From positions 1 to 17,741 of the forward strand of contig JAFYQL010000121.1 in NCBI GenBank assembly GCA_017547125.1: 17,741 nt of DNA, in the 5' to 3' direction. The DNA comes from Bacillota bacterium. GTDB taxonomy: Bacteria > Bacillota > Clostridia > Lachnospirales > Anaerotignaceae. Numbering within the stretch: position 1 is the first letter of the stretch; every line of letters begins with the position of its first letter. The position numbers and the translations under genes were made by a program. Shown piece after piece: positions 6,308-12,519 of the stretch. The notes below the pieces were generated by a model that had not been told where the DNA came from, ran no database searches, and saw only the letters and a list, made by a program, of their open reading frames with translations.

Positions 6308-7459
6308 TCAGTCTCTTTCTTCAACAGGAGCATCGCCAAATGAAATGCCCATATCTCGTGCAACCTGAATGAGCTCGTTGTCAGGGTCAATAAGACGCTG
6401 ACCGCCTACTACAAGGTCAAAAGGCATTGATGTAAGCTCGCCTTTTTTGATGCATACCATTTCGCCGTAGCGCTCTTCTTCTATCATTTTGGCTGCATAA
6501 GAACCAAATCTTGCAGAAAGTATTCTGTCGTAGGCTGATGTTTCGCCGCCTCGCTGAATGTGGCCAAGTACAACAGGGCGCACTTCGTGGTCATCGCTTA
6601 TAAGTTTTTCAAGCTGACCTGAAAGCTTGTGGGCAATGCCGCCGAGACGCACTGCGTCAGGACTGTCTTCAATAATTCTGTCTACAGTCTGCTGACCGCC
6701 TTCTTCTTTTGCACCTTCGGAAACAACGATGATTGAAAATGGCTTGCCGCGTTTGTCTCTTTCTTCAATTTTCTGAACGATATGTTCAAGCTTATATGGA
6801 ATTTCAGGAAGAAGAATAACGTCTGCTGAGCCTGCAATACCACTGTGAAGGGCAATCCAGCCTGCATTTCTTCCCATAACTTCAACTATGATAACTCTCT
6901 GGTGGCTTTCTGCAGTTGTGTGTATCTTGCCAAGGGCTTCGGTAACGGTTGCAACGGCTGTGTTGAAGCCGAAGGTTTCGTCTGTTGCGTGAAGGTCGTT
7001 GTCGATAGTTTTTGGAACGCCGATAACGTTGATACCTTTTTTAGAAAAATCTCTTGCACTTGTAAGTGAGCCGTCGCCGCCAAGCACAACAAGTGTGTCG
7101 ATACCTTCTTTTTTAAGATTTTCAATGGCAACATCTGAAACATCGCGTTTTACTATTTTCCCGTTTTCGTCTCTCACAAAGTTTCCGTTTTCGTCTTTAA
7201 GAGGAAAATCAAAAAGATTGTGCTTGTTTGAGTTGTAAAGTATTGATCCGCCTTTATGGAAAATGCCTGATATTGTTTCGTGTGTTATAGGAATATAATC
7301 GTTGAGAAGAAGACCTCTGTAGCCGAATTTGTAGCCTATAACATCGTAGCCATATTTATATATACATGTTTTTGTGAGGGCATATATAACTGCATTTAAA
7401 CCCGGTGCATCACCGCCGCCAGTTAAAATAGCTATTCGCTTTTTGTTTTTGTTGTCCAT
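6308..7459 (-). CDS. pfkA: 6-phosphofructokinase, group III (mixed-substrate PFK) type
   Basis: Phosphorylates fructose 6-phosphate to the 1,6-bisphosphate in glycolysis. At 383 aa it is longer than the usual ~320-aa bacterial PfkA. Motifs in order: GGGDAPGLNAV (14-24), GGDGS (127-131), PKTIDND (149-155), MGRNAGWIAL, and GHIQRGG near the C-terminal third. Gly130 corresponds to the E. coli Gly104 position typical of ATP enzymes. Lys150 replaces the Gly124 of classical ATP-PFKs and is typical of PPi-dependent and group III enzymes. An extra loop at residues 86-106 contains two copies of DENGxxVR/K. The start ATG has AAAGGAG eight bases upstream. It is transcribed alone from its own promoter and probably terminated by the inverted repeat at 6266-6301. 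ATP is the likelier phosphoryl donor, from Gly130. Confidence 0.92.
   Translation of the reverse strand: MDNKNKKRIAILTGGGDAPGLNAVIYALTKTCIYKYGYDVIGYKFGYRGLLLNDYIPITHETISGIFHKGGSILYNSNKHNLFDFPLKDENGNFVRDENGKIVKRDVSDVAIENLKKEGIDTLVVLGGDGSLTSARDFSKKGINVIGVPKTIDNDLHATDETFGFNTAVATVTEALGKIHTTAESHQRVIIVEVMGRNAGWIALHSGIAGSADVILLPEIPYKLEHIVQKIEERDKRGKPFSIIVVSEGAKEEGGQQTVDRIIEDSPDAVRLGGIAHKLSGQLEKLISDDHEVRPVVLGHIQRGGETSAYDRILSARFGSYAAKMIEEERYGEMVCIKKGELTSMPFDLVVGGQRLIDPDNELIQVARDMGISFGDAPVEERD
7148..7195 (-). repeat. 24-bp tandem duplication inside pfk (octapeptide DENGxxVR/K twice)
   Basis: Two adjacent 24-bp units (7172-7195 and 7148-7171) agree at 18 of 24 positions and encode DENGNFVR and DENGKIVK (residues 89-104). 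They lie in a loop between the N-terminal lobe and the GGDGS strand. The in-frame unit length means copy changes would not break the enzyme. Confidence 0.75.
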
Positions 7460-7500
7460 TTTAATTCTCCTTTCAAAGCAGTGAAAAGGTATTTTTAATA

Positions 7501-7529
7501 ATTATATATTAGATTATACGCTTTGTAAA
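7501..7529 (-). promoter_or_regulatory. Sigma-A promoter of pfk
   Basis: On the minus strand, TTTACA (7524-7529), a 17-bp spacer and a perfect TATAAT (7501-7506), about 42 bp before the pfk start. Confidence 0.8.
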
Positions 7530-7581
7530 ACAAATATGTTTCCTTAATATGTTTGTGAAAATTTGCATAGGGTAAATAATT

Positions 7582-7609
7582 TTGACTTTTCGGGCAAAAG
7601 TAGTAGAAT
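7582..7609 (+). promoter_or_regulatory. Sigma-A promoter of the M29 aminopeptidase gene
   Basis: TTGACT (7582-7587), a 16-bp spacer and TAGAAT (7604-7609). AAGGAG follows about 30 bases later, just before the start. Divergent from the pfk promoter with about 50 bp between the -35 boxes. Confidence 0.7.
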
Positions 7610-7653
7610 ATAGACAATATGAAATTTAAAAAATACGCAAAGGAGTATTATAT

Positions 7654-8766
7654 ATGGACGAAAGAATTAAAACACTTGCCAAAAACCTTGTAAATTATTC
7701 ATGCAGGGTGCAGAAGGGCGAAAATGTAATGATAAGCTGCCATGGCACAGAGCCGATTCCTCTTGTTAAGCAGATAATAAAAGAAGTTTATAAAGCTGGA
7801 GGTACACCTTTCTGGGAAATTAAAACAAGCGATGTTGAAAGGGAAATGCTTCTTGGCTGCACAGAAGAGCAGCTTAAGCTTATGGCTGAGCTTGAATGTG
7901 AAAAAATGCGCCACATGCATGCATACATTGGCGTGAGAGGCGACAACAATCTTACTGAGCTTGCTGATGTGCCGGAAGAAAAGCTTAAAATGTATTCTGT
8001 TCATGTGACAAGACCTGTAAATGATATAAGAGTGCCTCACACAAAATGGGTTGTTCTCAGATATCCAACACCAAGTATGGCACAGAGTGCATCAACAAGC
8101 CTTGAGGCTTTTGAAGATTTCTTCTATGATGTATGCAACCTTGACTACAGCAAGATGAGTAAGGCAATGGATAGTCTTGTTGATCTTATGAACAGAACAG
8201 ACAAGGTGCGTCTTGTTGGCCCTGACACAGACCTTTCATTCTCTATCAAGGATATACCTGCAATCAAATGTGCAGGTGCGTGTAACATACCTGACGGCGA
8301 AGTTTACACAGCGCCTGTTAAAAACAGCGTAAACGGTATTATCACATATAATACACCAAGCGAATACAATTCATTCACATTTGAAAATGTGCAGCTCAGA
8401 TTTAAAGAAGGTAAAATCGTTGACTGCAGTGCCAACGATACTGAAAGACTTAACAAGATTTTTGACACAGACGAAGGTGCAAGATTTGTGGGCGAGTTTG
8501 CTATCGGTGTAAACCCATACATCAAAAAGGCTATGAACAACATTCTTTTTGACGAAAAGATTATGGGAAGCATCCACTTTACACCTGGTATGTGCTACGA
8601 TGATGCACCAAACGGCAACAAATCTGCAATTCACTGGGATTTGGTTATGATTCAGACACCTGAATATGGCGGCGGCGAAATCTACTTTGATGATGTGCTT
8701 ATAAGAAAAGACGGAAGATTTGTTATTCCTGAGCTTTTCTGCTTAAATCCTGAAAACTTAATTTAA
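7654..8766 (+). CDS. M29 family metallo-aminopeptidase (AmpS/PepS-like)
   Basis: This 370-aa cytoplasmic aminopeptidase of the thermophilic metalloprotease (M29) family removes N-terminal residues from peptides using two metal ions. Family blocks are visible: DGEVYTAP (E216), GEFAIGVNP (E281), GSIHFTPG (H308), CYDD and SAIHWDLV (H327, D329). These are the positions where the family's metal ligands lie, so the enzyme looks active. The start ATG is preceded by AAGGAG at about eight bases and by its own promoter. It is a single-gene unit closed by a strong bidirectional terminator and divergent from pfk. The product probably acts in peptide turnover; peptide specificity cannot be deduced. Confidence 0.9.
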   Translation: MDERIKTLAKNLVNYSCRVQKGENVMISCHGTEPIPLVKQIIKEVYKAGGTPFWEIKTSDVEREMLLGCTEEQLKLMAELECEKMRHMHAYIGVRGDNNLTELADVPEEKLKMYSVHVTRPVNDIRVPHTKWVVLRYPTPSMAQSASTSLEAFEDFFYDVCNLDYSKMSKAMDSLVDLMNRTDKVRLVGPDTDLSFSIKDIPAIKCAGACNIPDGEVYTAPVKNSVNGIITYNTPSEYNSFTFENVQLRFKEGKIVDCSANDTERLNKIFDTDEGARFVGEFAIGVNPYIKKAMNNILFDEKIMGSIHFTPGMCYDDAPNGNKSAIHWDLVMIQTPEYGGGEIYFDDVLIRKDGRFVIPELFCLNPENLI

Positions 8767-8771
8767 GACAT

Positions 8772-8803
8772 AAAAAAGCGGCTCCTATGAGCCGCTGATT
8801 TTT
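8772..8803. terminator. Bidirectional terminator between the aminopeptidase gene and hpf
   Basis: AGCGGCTC (8777-8784) and GAGCCGCT (8789-8796) form a perfect GC-rich 8-bp stem with a 4-nt loop. A T-run follows on the plus strand, and six U on the minus strand. It serves both convergent genes. Confidence 0.9.
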
Positions 8804-8812
8804 TTGTTCAAT

Positions 8813-9355
8813 TTAAACTTCAGGTTCGATTAAACCGTATGCGCCGTTTTTGCGTTTGTAAACTACGCTTACTTTATCTGTCTTGTCGTCAAGGAATACA
8901 AAGAAATCGTGTCCAACAAGTTCCATCTGCATAATAGCTTCTTCTGCATCCATAGGACGAAGTTCGAACTTCTTGTTCTTTTCGATAACGATTTCTGTGC
9001 CGTCTGCGATATATTCTTCTTCAACAGGAATAGCTTCATATTCTGCTGTATATTCTGCATTGCGTCTTGCTTTTGACTGCATTCTGCCTTTAAGACGAAC
9101 AATCTGTTTTTCAACGAGGTCTACACATTTTTCGATTGCAGCCATCATATCATCGGCTACAACCTCTGCACGAACTGTACGATTTGAGATTGGCGCTGTT
9201 ATTTCAACTTTGTAGCCTGCTTTTTCCTGTGCCACCTTAACCACTGCAGCTGCATCGCTTGAGAAAAGCTTTTCAATTTTTTTAAGCTTACCTTCAATTT
9301 TCAGCTTTGTCTGTTTTCCGAATTCGAGGTTTTTAGTTTTGATAGTGATAGTCAT
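8813..9355 (-). CDS. hpf: Ribosome hibernation-promoting factor, long form (HPF)
   Basis: This 180-aa protein binds the small ribosomal subunit and pairs ribosomes into inactive 100S dimers in starvation or stationary phase. The N-terminal RaiA/HPF domain (about 1-95, opening MTITIKTKNLEF) is followed by an acidic linker. The C-terminal dimerisation domain has the signature ELVGHDFFVFLD...VVYKRKNGAYGLIEPE. Presence of this second domain makes it the long form typical of Firmicutes. I start at the ATG at 9355, with AGGAG eight bases upstream. An in-frame TTG at 9373 sits inside the leader hairpin and before the binding site. Transcription probably comes from the sigma-H-like promoter at 9475-9503, leaving a leader of about 110 bases with a hairpin next to the ribosome binding site. 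Confidence 0.95.
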   Translation of the reverse strand: MTITIKTKNLEFGKQTKLKIEGKLKKIEKLFSSDAAAVVKVAQEKAGYKVEITAPISNRTVRAEVVADDMMAAIEKCVDLVEKQIVRLKGRMQSKARRNAEYTAEYEAIPVEEEYIADGTEIVIEKNKKFELRPMDAEEAIMQMELVGHDFFVFLDDKTDKVSVVYKRKNGAYGLIEPEV

Positions 9356-9371
9356 AAAAACAACTCCTCTC

Positions 9372-9397
9372 AATACAGATATTTTTTCATCTGTATT
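9372..9397 (-). promoter_or_regulatory. Leader hairpin just upstream of the hpf ribosome binding site
   Basis: AATACAGAT (9372-9380) pairs perfectly with ATCTGTATT (9389-9397), nine base pairs with an 8-nt A-rich loop in the minus-strand RNA. It ends a few bases before AGGAG. There is no U-run, so it is not a terminator. It may affect translation or mRNA stability. Confidence 0.6.
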
Positions 9398-9474
9398 TAT
9401 ATATTTAAGCCTTTTAAAAAGGTCTTAGTCGGAAGTAAAAAATAAAAAAACCTTATACTTATATTATACATATT

Positions 9475-9503
9475 ATATTCGATTTGAAAAGTAAAAATCC
9501 TTC
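9475..9503 (-). promoter_or_regulatory. Sigma-H-like promoter of hpf
   Basis: On the minus strand, GAAGGATTT (9495-9503), an 11-bp spacer and ATCGAATAT (9475-9483) fit the sigma-H consensus RnAGGAwww-N11/12-RnnGAATww at every fixed position. B. subtilis hpf (yvyD) is known to use sigma-H as well as sigma-B. TATAAT-like hexamers nearby leave a sigma-A promoter possible. Confidence 0.55.
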
Positions 9504-9783
9504 TAAAATGCAAAAATTAATAAAAAATTTTTTAAAAAGTAAAAAAAATACTATTTGTGGTCAGACCGGAAGAGATAAAAATTGACGTCTAAAGTTGTGG
9601 ATAAAAAATGTGGATAACGTGGATAACTTAGTGAATAACCTATAAATTCAAGGTTTTTGATGTTGATAAAACGGAGAAAAGTGTGAAATTTACCCACAAT
9701 GGCAGAAAAATGGTGTCGAAAAGAACAGACGTAATAAATTTACTGTTTATAAGAGGTAGTACTTATTAACAGTTTGTGGATAA
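9504..9783. other. AT-rich tract plus DnaA-box cluster (origin-like or DnaA-titration region)
   Basis: Positions 9504-9556 contain only four G or C. To the right are exact TGTGGATAA boxes (reverse of TTATCCACA) at 9596-9604, 9609-9617 and 9775-9783. One-mismatch boxes lie at 9618-9626 (CGTGGATAA), 9661-9669 (TGTTGATAA) and, on the plus strand, 9690-9698 (TTACCCACA). A weaker AGTGAATAA is at 9630-9638. An AT-rich unwinding-like tract beside same-orientation DnaA boxes is the plan of a replication origin, but dnaA and dnaN are not in the window. A DnaA-titration or regulatory cluster is the main alternative. The 560-bp gap between hpf and glmU contains no coding region that I can support; apart from this cluster it holds the hpf leader and promoter and the candidate glmU promoters. 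Confidence 0.65.
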
Positions 9784-9796
9784 AGTATTTTTGTCT

Positions 9797-9826
9797 TTGA
9801 GAGAAAAACAGGTGAAAATATATTAT
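9797..9826 (+). promoter_or_regulatory. Candidate upstream promoter of glmU
   Basis: TTGAGA (9797-9802), an 18-bp spacer and TATTAT (9821-9826). It begins 14 bp after the last exact DnaA box. Confidence 0.4.
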
Positions 9827-9834
9827 TAAAGATG

Positions 9835-9863
9835 TTGATTTTGAAAGGTTTTTTGTATAGAAT
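9835..9863 (+). promoter_or_regulatory. Candidate proximal promoter of glmU
   Basis: TTGATT (9835-9840), a 17-bp spacer and TAGAAT (9858-9863), about 70 bp before the glmU start. Neither this nor the upstream candidate is decisive. Confidence 0.45.
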
Positions 9864-9932
9864 TTAATAGACATAAAAAGGGTTATGACAGCATTAAGCG
9901 TTTGAATAAAATGTAATAATCAGGAGAAAAGT

Positions 9933-11291
9933 ATGAATAATTTTAAAACTATAATTCTTGCTGCCGGAAAAGGTACAAGAATGAAATCAAAACTTCCTAA
10001 AGTACTTCACAAAGTATGCGGAAAAACTATGGTTGAATGTGTAATTGACGAAGCAGTTAAATGCGGTAGCGAAGGCATTTGTGTGGTTGTTGGTGATAAG
10101 GCTGAAATGGTAAAGGATTGCCTTAAGGATAAGGGTGTTGAATTTGCGCTTCAGGCTGAGCAGCTTGGCACAGGCCACGCAGTTATGCAGGCAGTAGACT
10201 TCATTGATGAAGACAAAGATATTCTTGTTCTTTACGGAGATACACCTCTTCTTAAGGCTGAAACTTTTGAAAAGCTTATTTCTTTCCACAGAGAAAAGAA
10301 CTACGGTGTTTCAATTATTTCTGCTAACGTTGAAGATTCAGCAGGATACGGCCACATCATAAGAGATGAAAAAGGCGCATTTGTTAAGAATGTAGAATAC
10401 AAAGACTGTACAGAAGAAGAAAAGCTTGTTAAGGAAATCAACACAGGCATTTATATCTTCAAGGGCAGCGAGCTTAAAAGAGCACTTGGTCTTATTACAA
10501 ACAACAATGCTCAGGGTGAATACTATCTTCCTGATGCACTTGAAATTATACTTAAAGGCGAATTTGGTGCAGATGCTTATGTGGCAGAAGATGTGGCTGA
10601 ATTTTCAGGCGTAAACAGCAGAGTACAGCTTGCAGAAGCAGAAAAGATTATGAGAGAAAGAATCAATCTTTTCCATATGACAAACGGCGTTACAATTATC
10701 AACCCTGAAGCAACATATATCGGTGCTGATGTTGAAATTGGTATGGATACAATTATTTATCCGGGATGTGTGCTTGAAGGCAAAACAGTTATTGGTGAAG
10801 ACTGCAAGGTTGGCCCGGACTGTCGTCTTACAGACATGATTCTTGCTGACAATGTTGCAATTCAGTACACAACTGCTATGGAATCATCAATCGGCAACGG
10901 TACAAAGGTTGGCCCTTATGCATATATCAGACCAAACTGCAAGATTGGCGAAAATATCAAGGTTGGCGATTTTGTTGAAGTTAAAAACTCTGTTATCGGT
11001 AACGGTACAAAGATTTCTCATCTTACATACATCGGTGACTCTGATGTGGGCGAAAGAATCAACTTTGGCTGCGGTACAATAACAGTAAACTACGACGGCA
11101 AGAAGAAATTCAGAACTGTAGTGGAAGATGACGTATTTGTTGGCTGCAATGCAAACCTTATTGCACCTGTTACACTTAAGCAGGGCTCATACGTTGCTGC
11201 AGGCTCAACTGTAACAAACGATGTTCCTGAAAAGTGCCTTGCAGTTGCAAGAAGCAGACAGACAAACATCGAAGGATGGACAAAAAAATAA
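9933..11291 (+). CDS. glmU: Bifunctional UDP-N-acetylglucosamine pyrophosphorylase / glucosamine-1-phosphate N-acetyltransferase
   Basis: This 452-aa enzyme catalyses the last two steps of UDP-GlcNAc synthesis: acetylation of glucosamine 1-phosphate, then uridylyl transfer. UDP-GlcNAc feeds peptidoglycan and teichoic acid synthesis. The N-terminal nucleotidyltransferase domain opens with ILAAGKGTRMKSKLPKVLH and carries QLGTGHAV and YGDTPL. The C-terminal left-handed beta-helix (from about residue 250) shows hexapeptide repeats, with the catalytic histidine in ISHLTYIGDS and the acetyl-CoA segment GCGTITVNYDGKKK. Length is normal. The start ATG has AGGAG six bases upstream. It is the first gene of the rightward glmU-prs-...-pth-mfd series, the order seen near the origin in Bacilli, and is followed by an intrinsic terminator. 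Confidence 0.97.
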   Translation: MNNFKTIILAAGKGTRMKSKLPKVLHKVCGKTMVECVIDEAVKCGSEGICVVVGDKAEMVKDCLKDKGVEFALQAEQLGTGHAVMQAVDFIDEDKDILVLYGDTPLLKAETFEKLISFHREKNYGVSIISANVEDSAGYGHIIRDEKGAFVKNVEYKDCTEEEKLVKEINTGIYIFKGSELKRALGLITNNNAQGEYYLPDALEIILKGEFGADAYVAEDVAEFSGVNSRVQLAEAEKIMRERINLFHMTNGVTIINPEATYIGADVEIGMDTIIYPGCVLEGKTVIGEDCKVGPDCRLTDMILADNVAIQYTTAMESSIGNGTKVGPYAYIRPNCKIGENIKVGDFVEVKNSVIGNGTKISHLTYIGDSDVGERINFGCGTITVNYDGKKKFRTVVEDDVFVGCNANLIAPVTLKQGSYVAAGSTVTNDVPEKCLAVARSRQTNIEGWTKK

Positions 11292-11302
11292 ATAACTTTG
11301 TA

Positions 11303-11340
11303 AAGCAGGTGGCAAACTAAAGCCATCTGCTTTTGTTTTA
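11303..11340 (+). terminator. Intrinsic terminator after glmU
   Basis: AAGCAGGTGGC (11303-11313) pairs with GCCATCTGCTT (11322-11332), 11 bp with one G-U pair and an 8-nt loop. A T-rich tail (TTTTGTTTTA) follows. It separates glmU from prs, so prs should have its own promoter. Confidence 0.8.
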
Positions 11341-11502
11341 TTGTGTGCTAATGTAAAGGGTGCTACTTGATTTATTCGTCACAATTCATAAACTTTGTCG
11401 AATGGACTTGAATTTTGGAATATACTGGTGTAACATTTATATGTAATGAATAACTGGTAAACTGACAAAAATTAATTAATTACTATGGGGAGGTAAACAG
11501 TT

Positions 11503-12462
11503 ATGTATACAGACAGAAGAAACATCAAGATTTTTTCATGTAATGCTAACCCTGAATTAGCAAAAGCAATTGCAAAAAATCTTCTTCTTGAACTTGGTAA
11601 AGGCGAAGTTTCACACTTCAGCGACGGTGAAGTTTCAGTAAAGATTGATGAAACTGTCAGAGGCGCTGACGTTTATATCATTCAGTCAACATCAGCACCT
11701 GTTAATGATAACCTTATGGAACTTCTTATTATGATTGATGCTTTAAGAAGAGCTTCAGCAGGCAGAATTACAGCAGTAATTCCATACTATGGTTATGCTA
11801 GACAGGACAGAAAAGCAAGAGCAAGAGACCCAATCAGTGCTAAACTTGTTGCAAACCTTATTACAACAGCAGGTGCAGACAGAGTTCTTACTATGGACCT
11901 TCACTGTGCACAGATTCAGGGCTTCTTTGATATCCCTGTTGACCATCTTCATGGTTCACCACTTATTGTGGATTACTATCGTGAAAAATACGGCGAACAG
12001 CTTCTTACAGACTTCGTTGCAGTTTCACCTGACCTTGGCAGCGTAGGCAGAGTAAGACAGTTTGCTACAAAGCTTGATATTCCTCTTGCAATTATCGATA
12101 AGAGAAGACCAAAAGCAAATGTAAGCGAAATTATGAACATTATCGGTGATATCGAAGGTAAGAGAGTTATCATCATCGACGACATGATTGACACTGCTGG
12201 TACAATTACAAACGCAGCTAACGCTCTTAAAGAAAGAGGCGCTTTATCAGTTGATGCTTGCTGTACACATGCTGTTCTTTCAGGTCCAGCTATCGATAGA
12301 ATTGAAAAATCAGCAATTCAGGAACTTCTTGTGCTTAACACAATCTCTCTTCCAAAAGAAAAGAAAATTGCAAAGATCACAGAAATTTCTGTTGCTCAGA
12401 TTTTTGCTGAAGCAATCAGCCGTATTCATGAAGGTGCATCAGTATCTACATTATTCGACTAA
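11503..12462 (+). CDS. prs: Ribose-phosphate pyrophosphokinase (PRPP synthetase)
   Basis: Makes 5-phosphoribosyl-1-pyrophosphate from ribose 5-phosphate and ATP for nucleotide, His and Trp synthesis. At 319 aa it is full length for class I enzymes. Visible motifs are FSDGEVSVKI, the flexible catalytic segment YYGYARQDRKARARDPISAK, MDLHCAQIQGFF, and the PRPP loop VIIIDDMIDTAGTI (residues about 222-235). The start ATG is preceded by GGGGAGG at nine bases. The 160-bp leader after the glmU terminator must hold a promoter. Weak candidates are TTGAAT-17-TAACAT (11408-11436) and TTGGAA-17-TATATG (11415-11443), neither convincing. A small imperfect hairpin (ATTCG/CGAAT with inner ACAA/TTGT) is also present near 11373-11404. 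Confidence 0.97.
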   Translation: MYTDRRNIKIFSCNANPELAKAIAKNLLLELGKGEVSHFSDGEVSVKIDETVRGADVYIIQSTSAPVNDNLMELLIMIDALRRASAGRITAVIPYYGYARQDRKARARDPISAKLVANLITTAGADRVLTMDLHCAQIQGFFDIPVDHLHGSPLIVDYYREKYGEQLLTDFVAVSPDLGSVGRVRQFATKLDIPLAIIDKRRPKANVSEIMNIIGDIEGKRVIIIDDMIDTAGTITNAANALKERGALSVDACCTHAVLSGPAIDRIEKSAIQELLVLNTISLPKEKKIAKITEISVAQIFAEAISRIHEGASVSTLFD

Positions 12463-12472
12463 TGAAGTTTTT

Positions 12473-12504
12473 AAAGCAGGGCTTTCGGGCTCTGCTTTTT
12501 TTGT
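12473..12504 (+). terminator. Intrinsic terminator after prs
   Basis: AAAGCAGGGC (12473-12482) pairs with GCTCTGCTTT (12489-12498), 10 bp with one G-U pair and a TTTCGG loop. Seven or more T follow. Only 16 bases separate it from the next start codon. Confidence 0.85.
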
Positions 12505-12519
12505 TTTGGGGGAGTATAG

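Noticed and set aside
9504..9783. Firm annotation of this region as oriC
   Set aside because: dnaA/dnaN are not adjacent and the eye-estimated GC skew does not clearly flip here; only an origin-like or DnaA-cluster call is supported.
11303..12504. Repeat element shared by the glmU and prs terminators
   Set aside because: Both stems start AAGCAG, but the loops and inner bases differ and flanks are unrelated, so this is likely ordinary terminator similarity.
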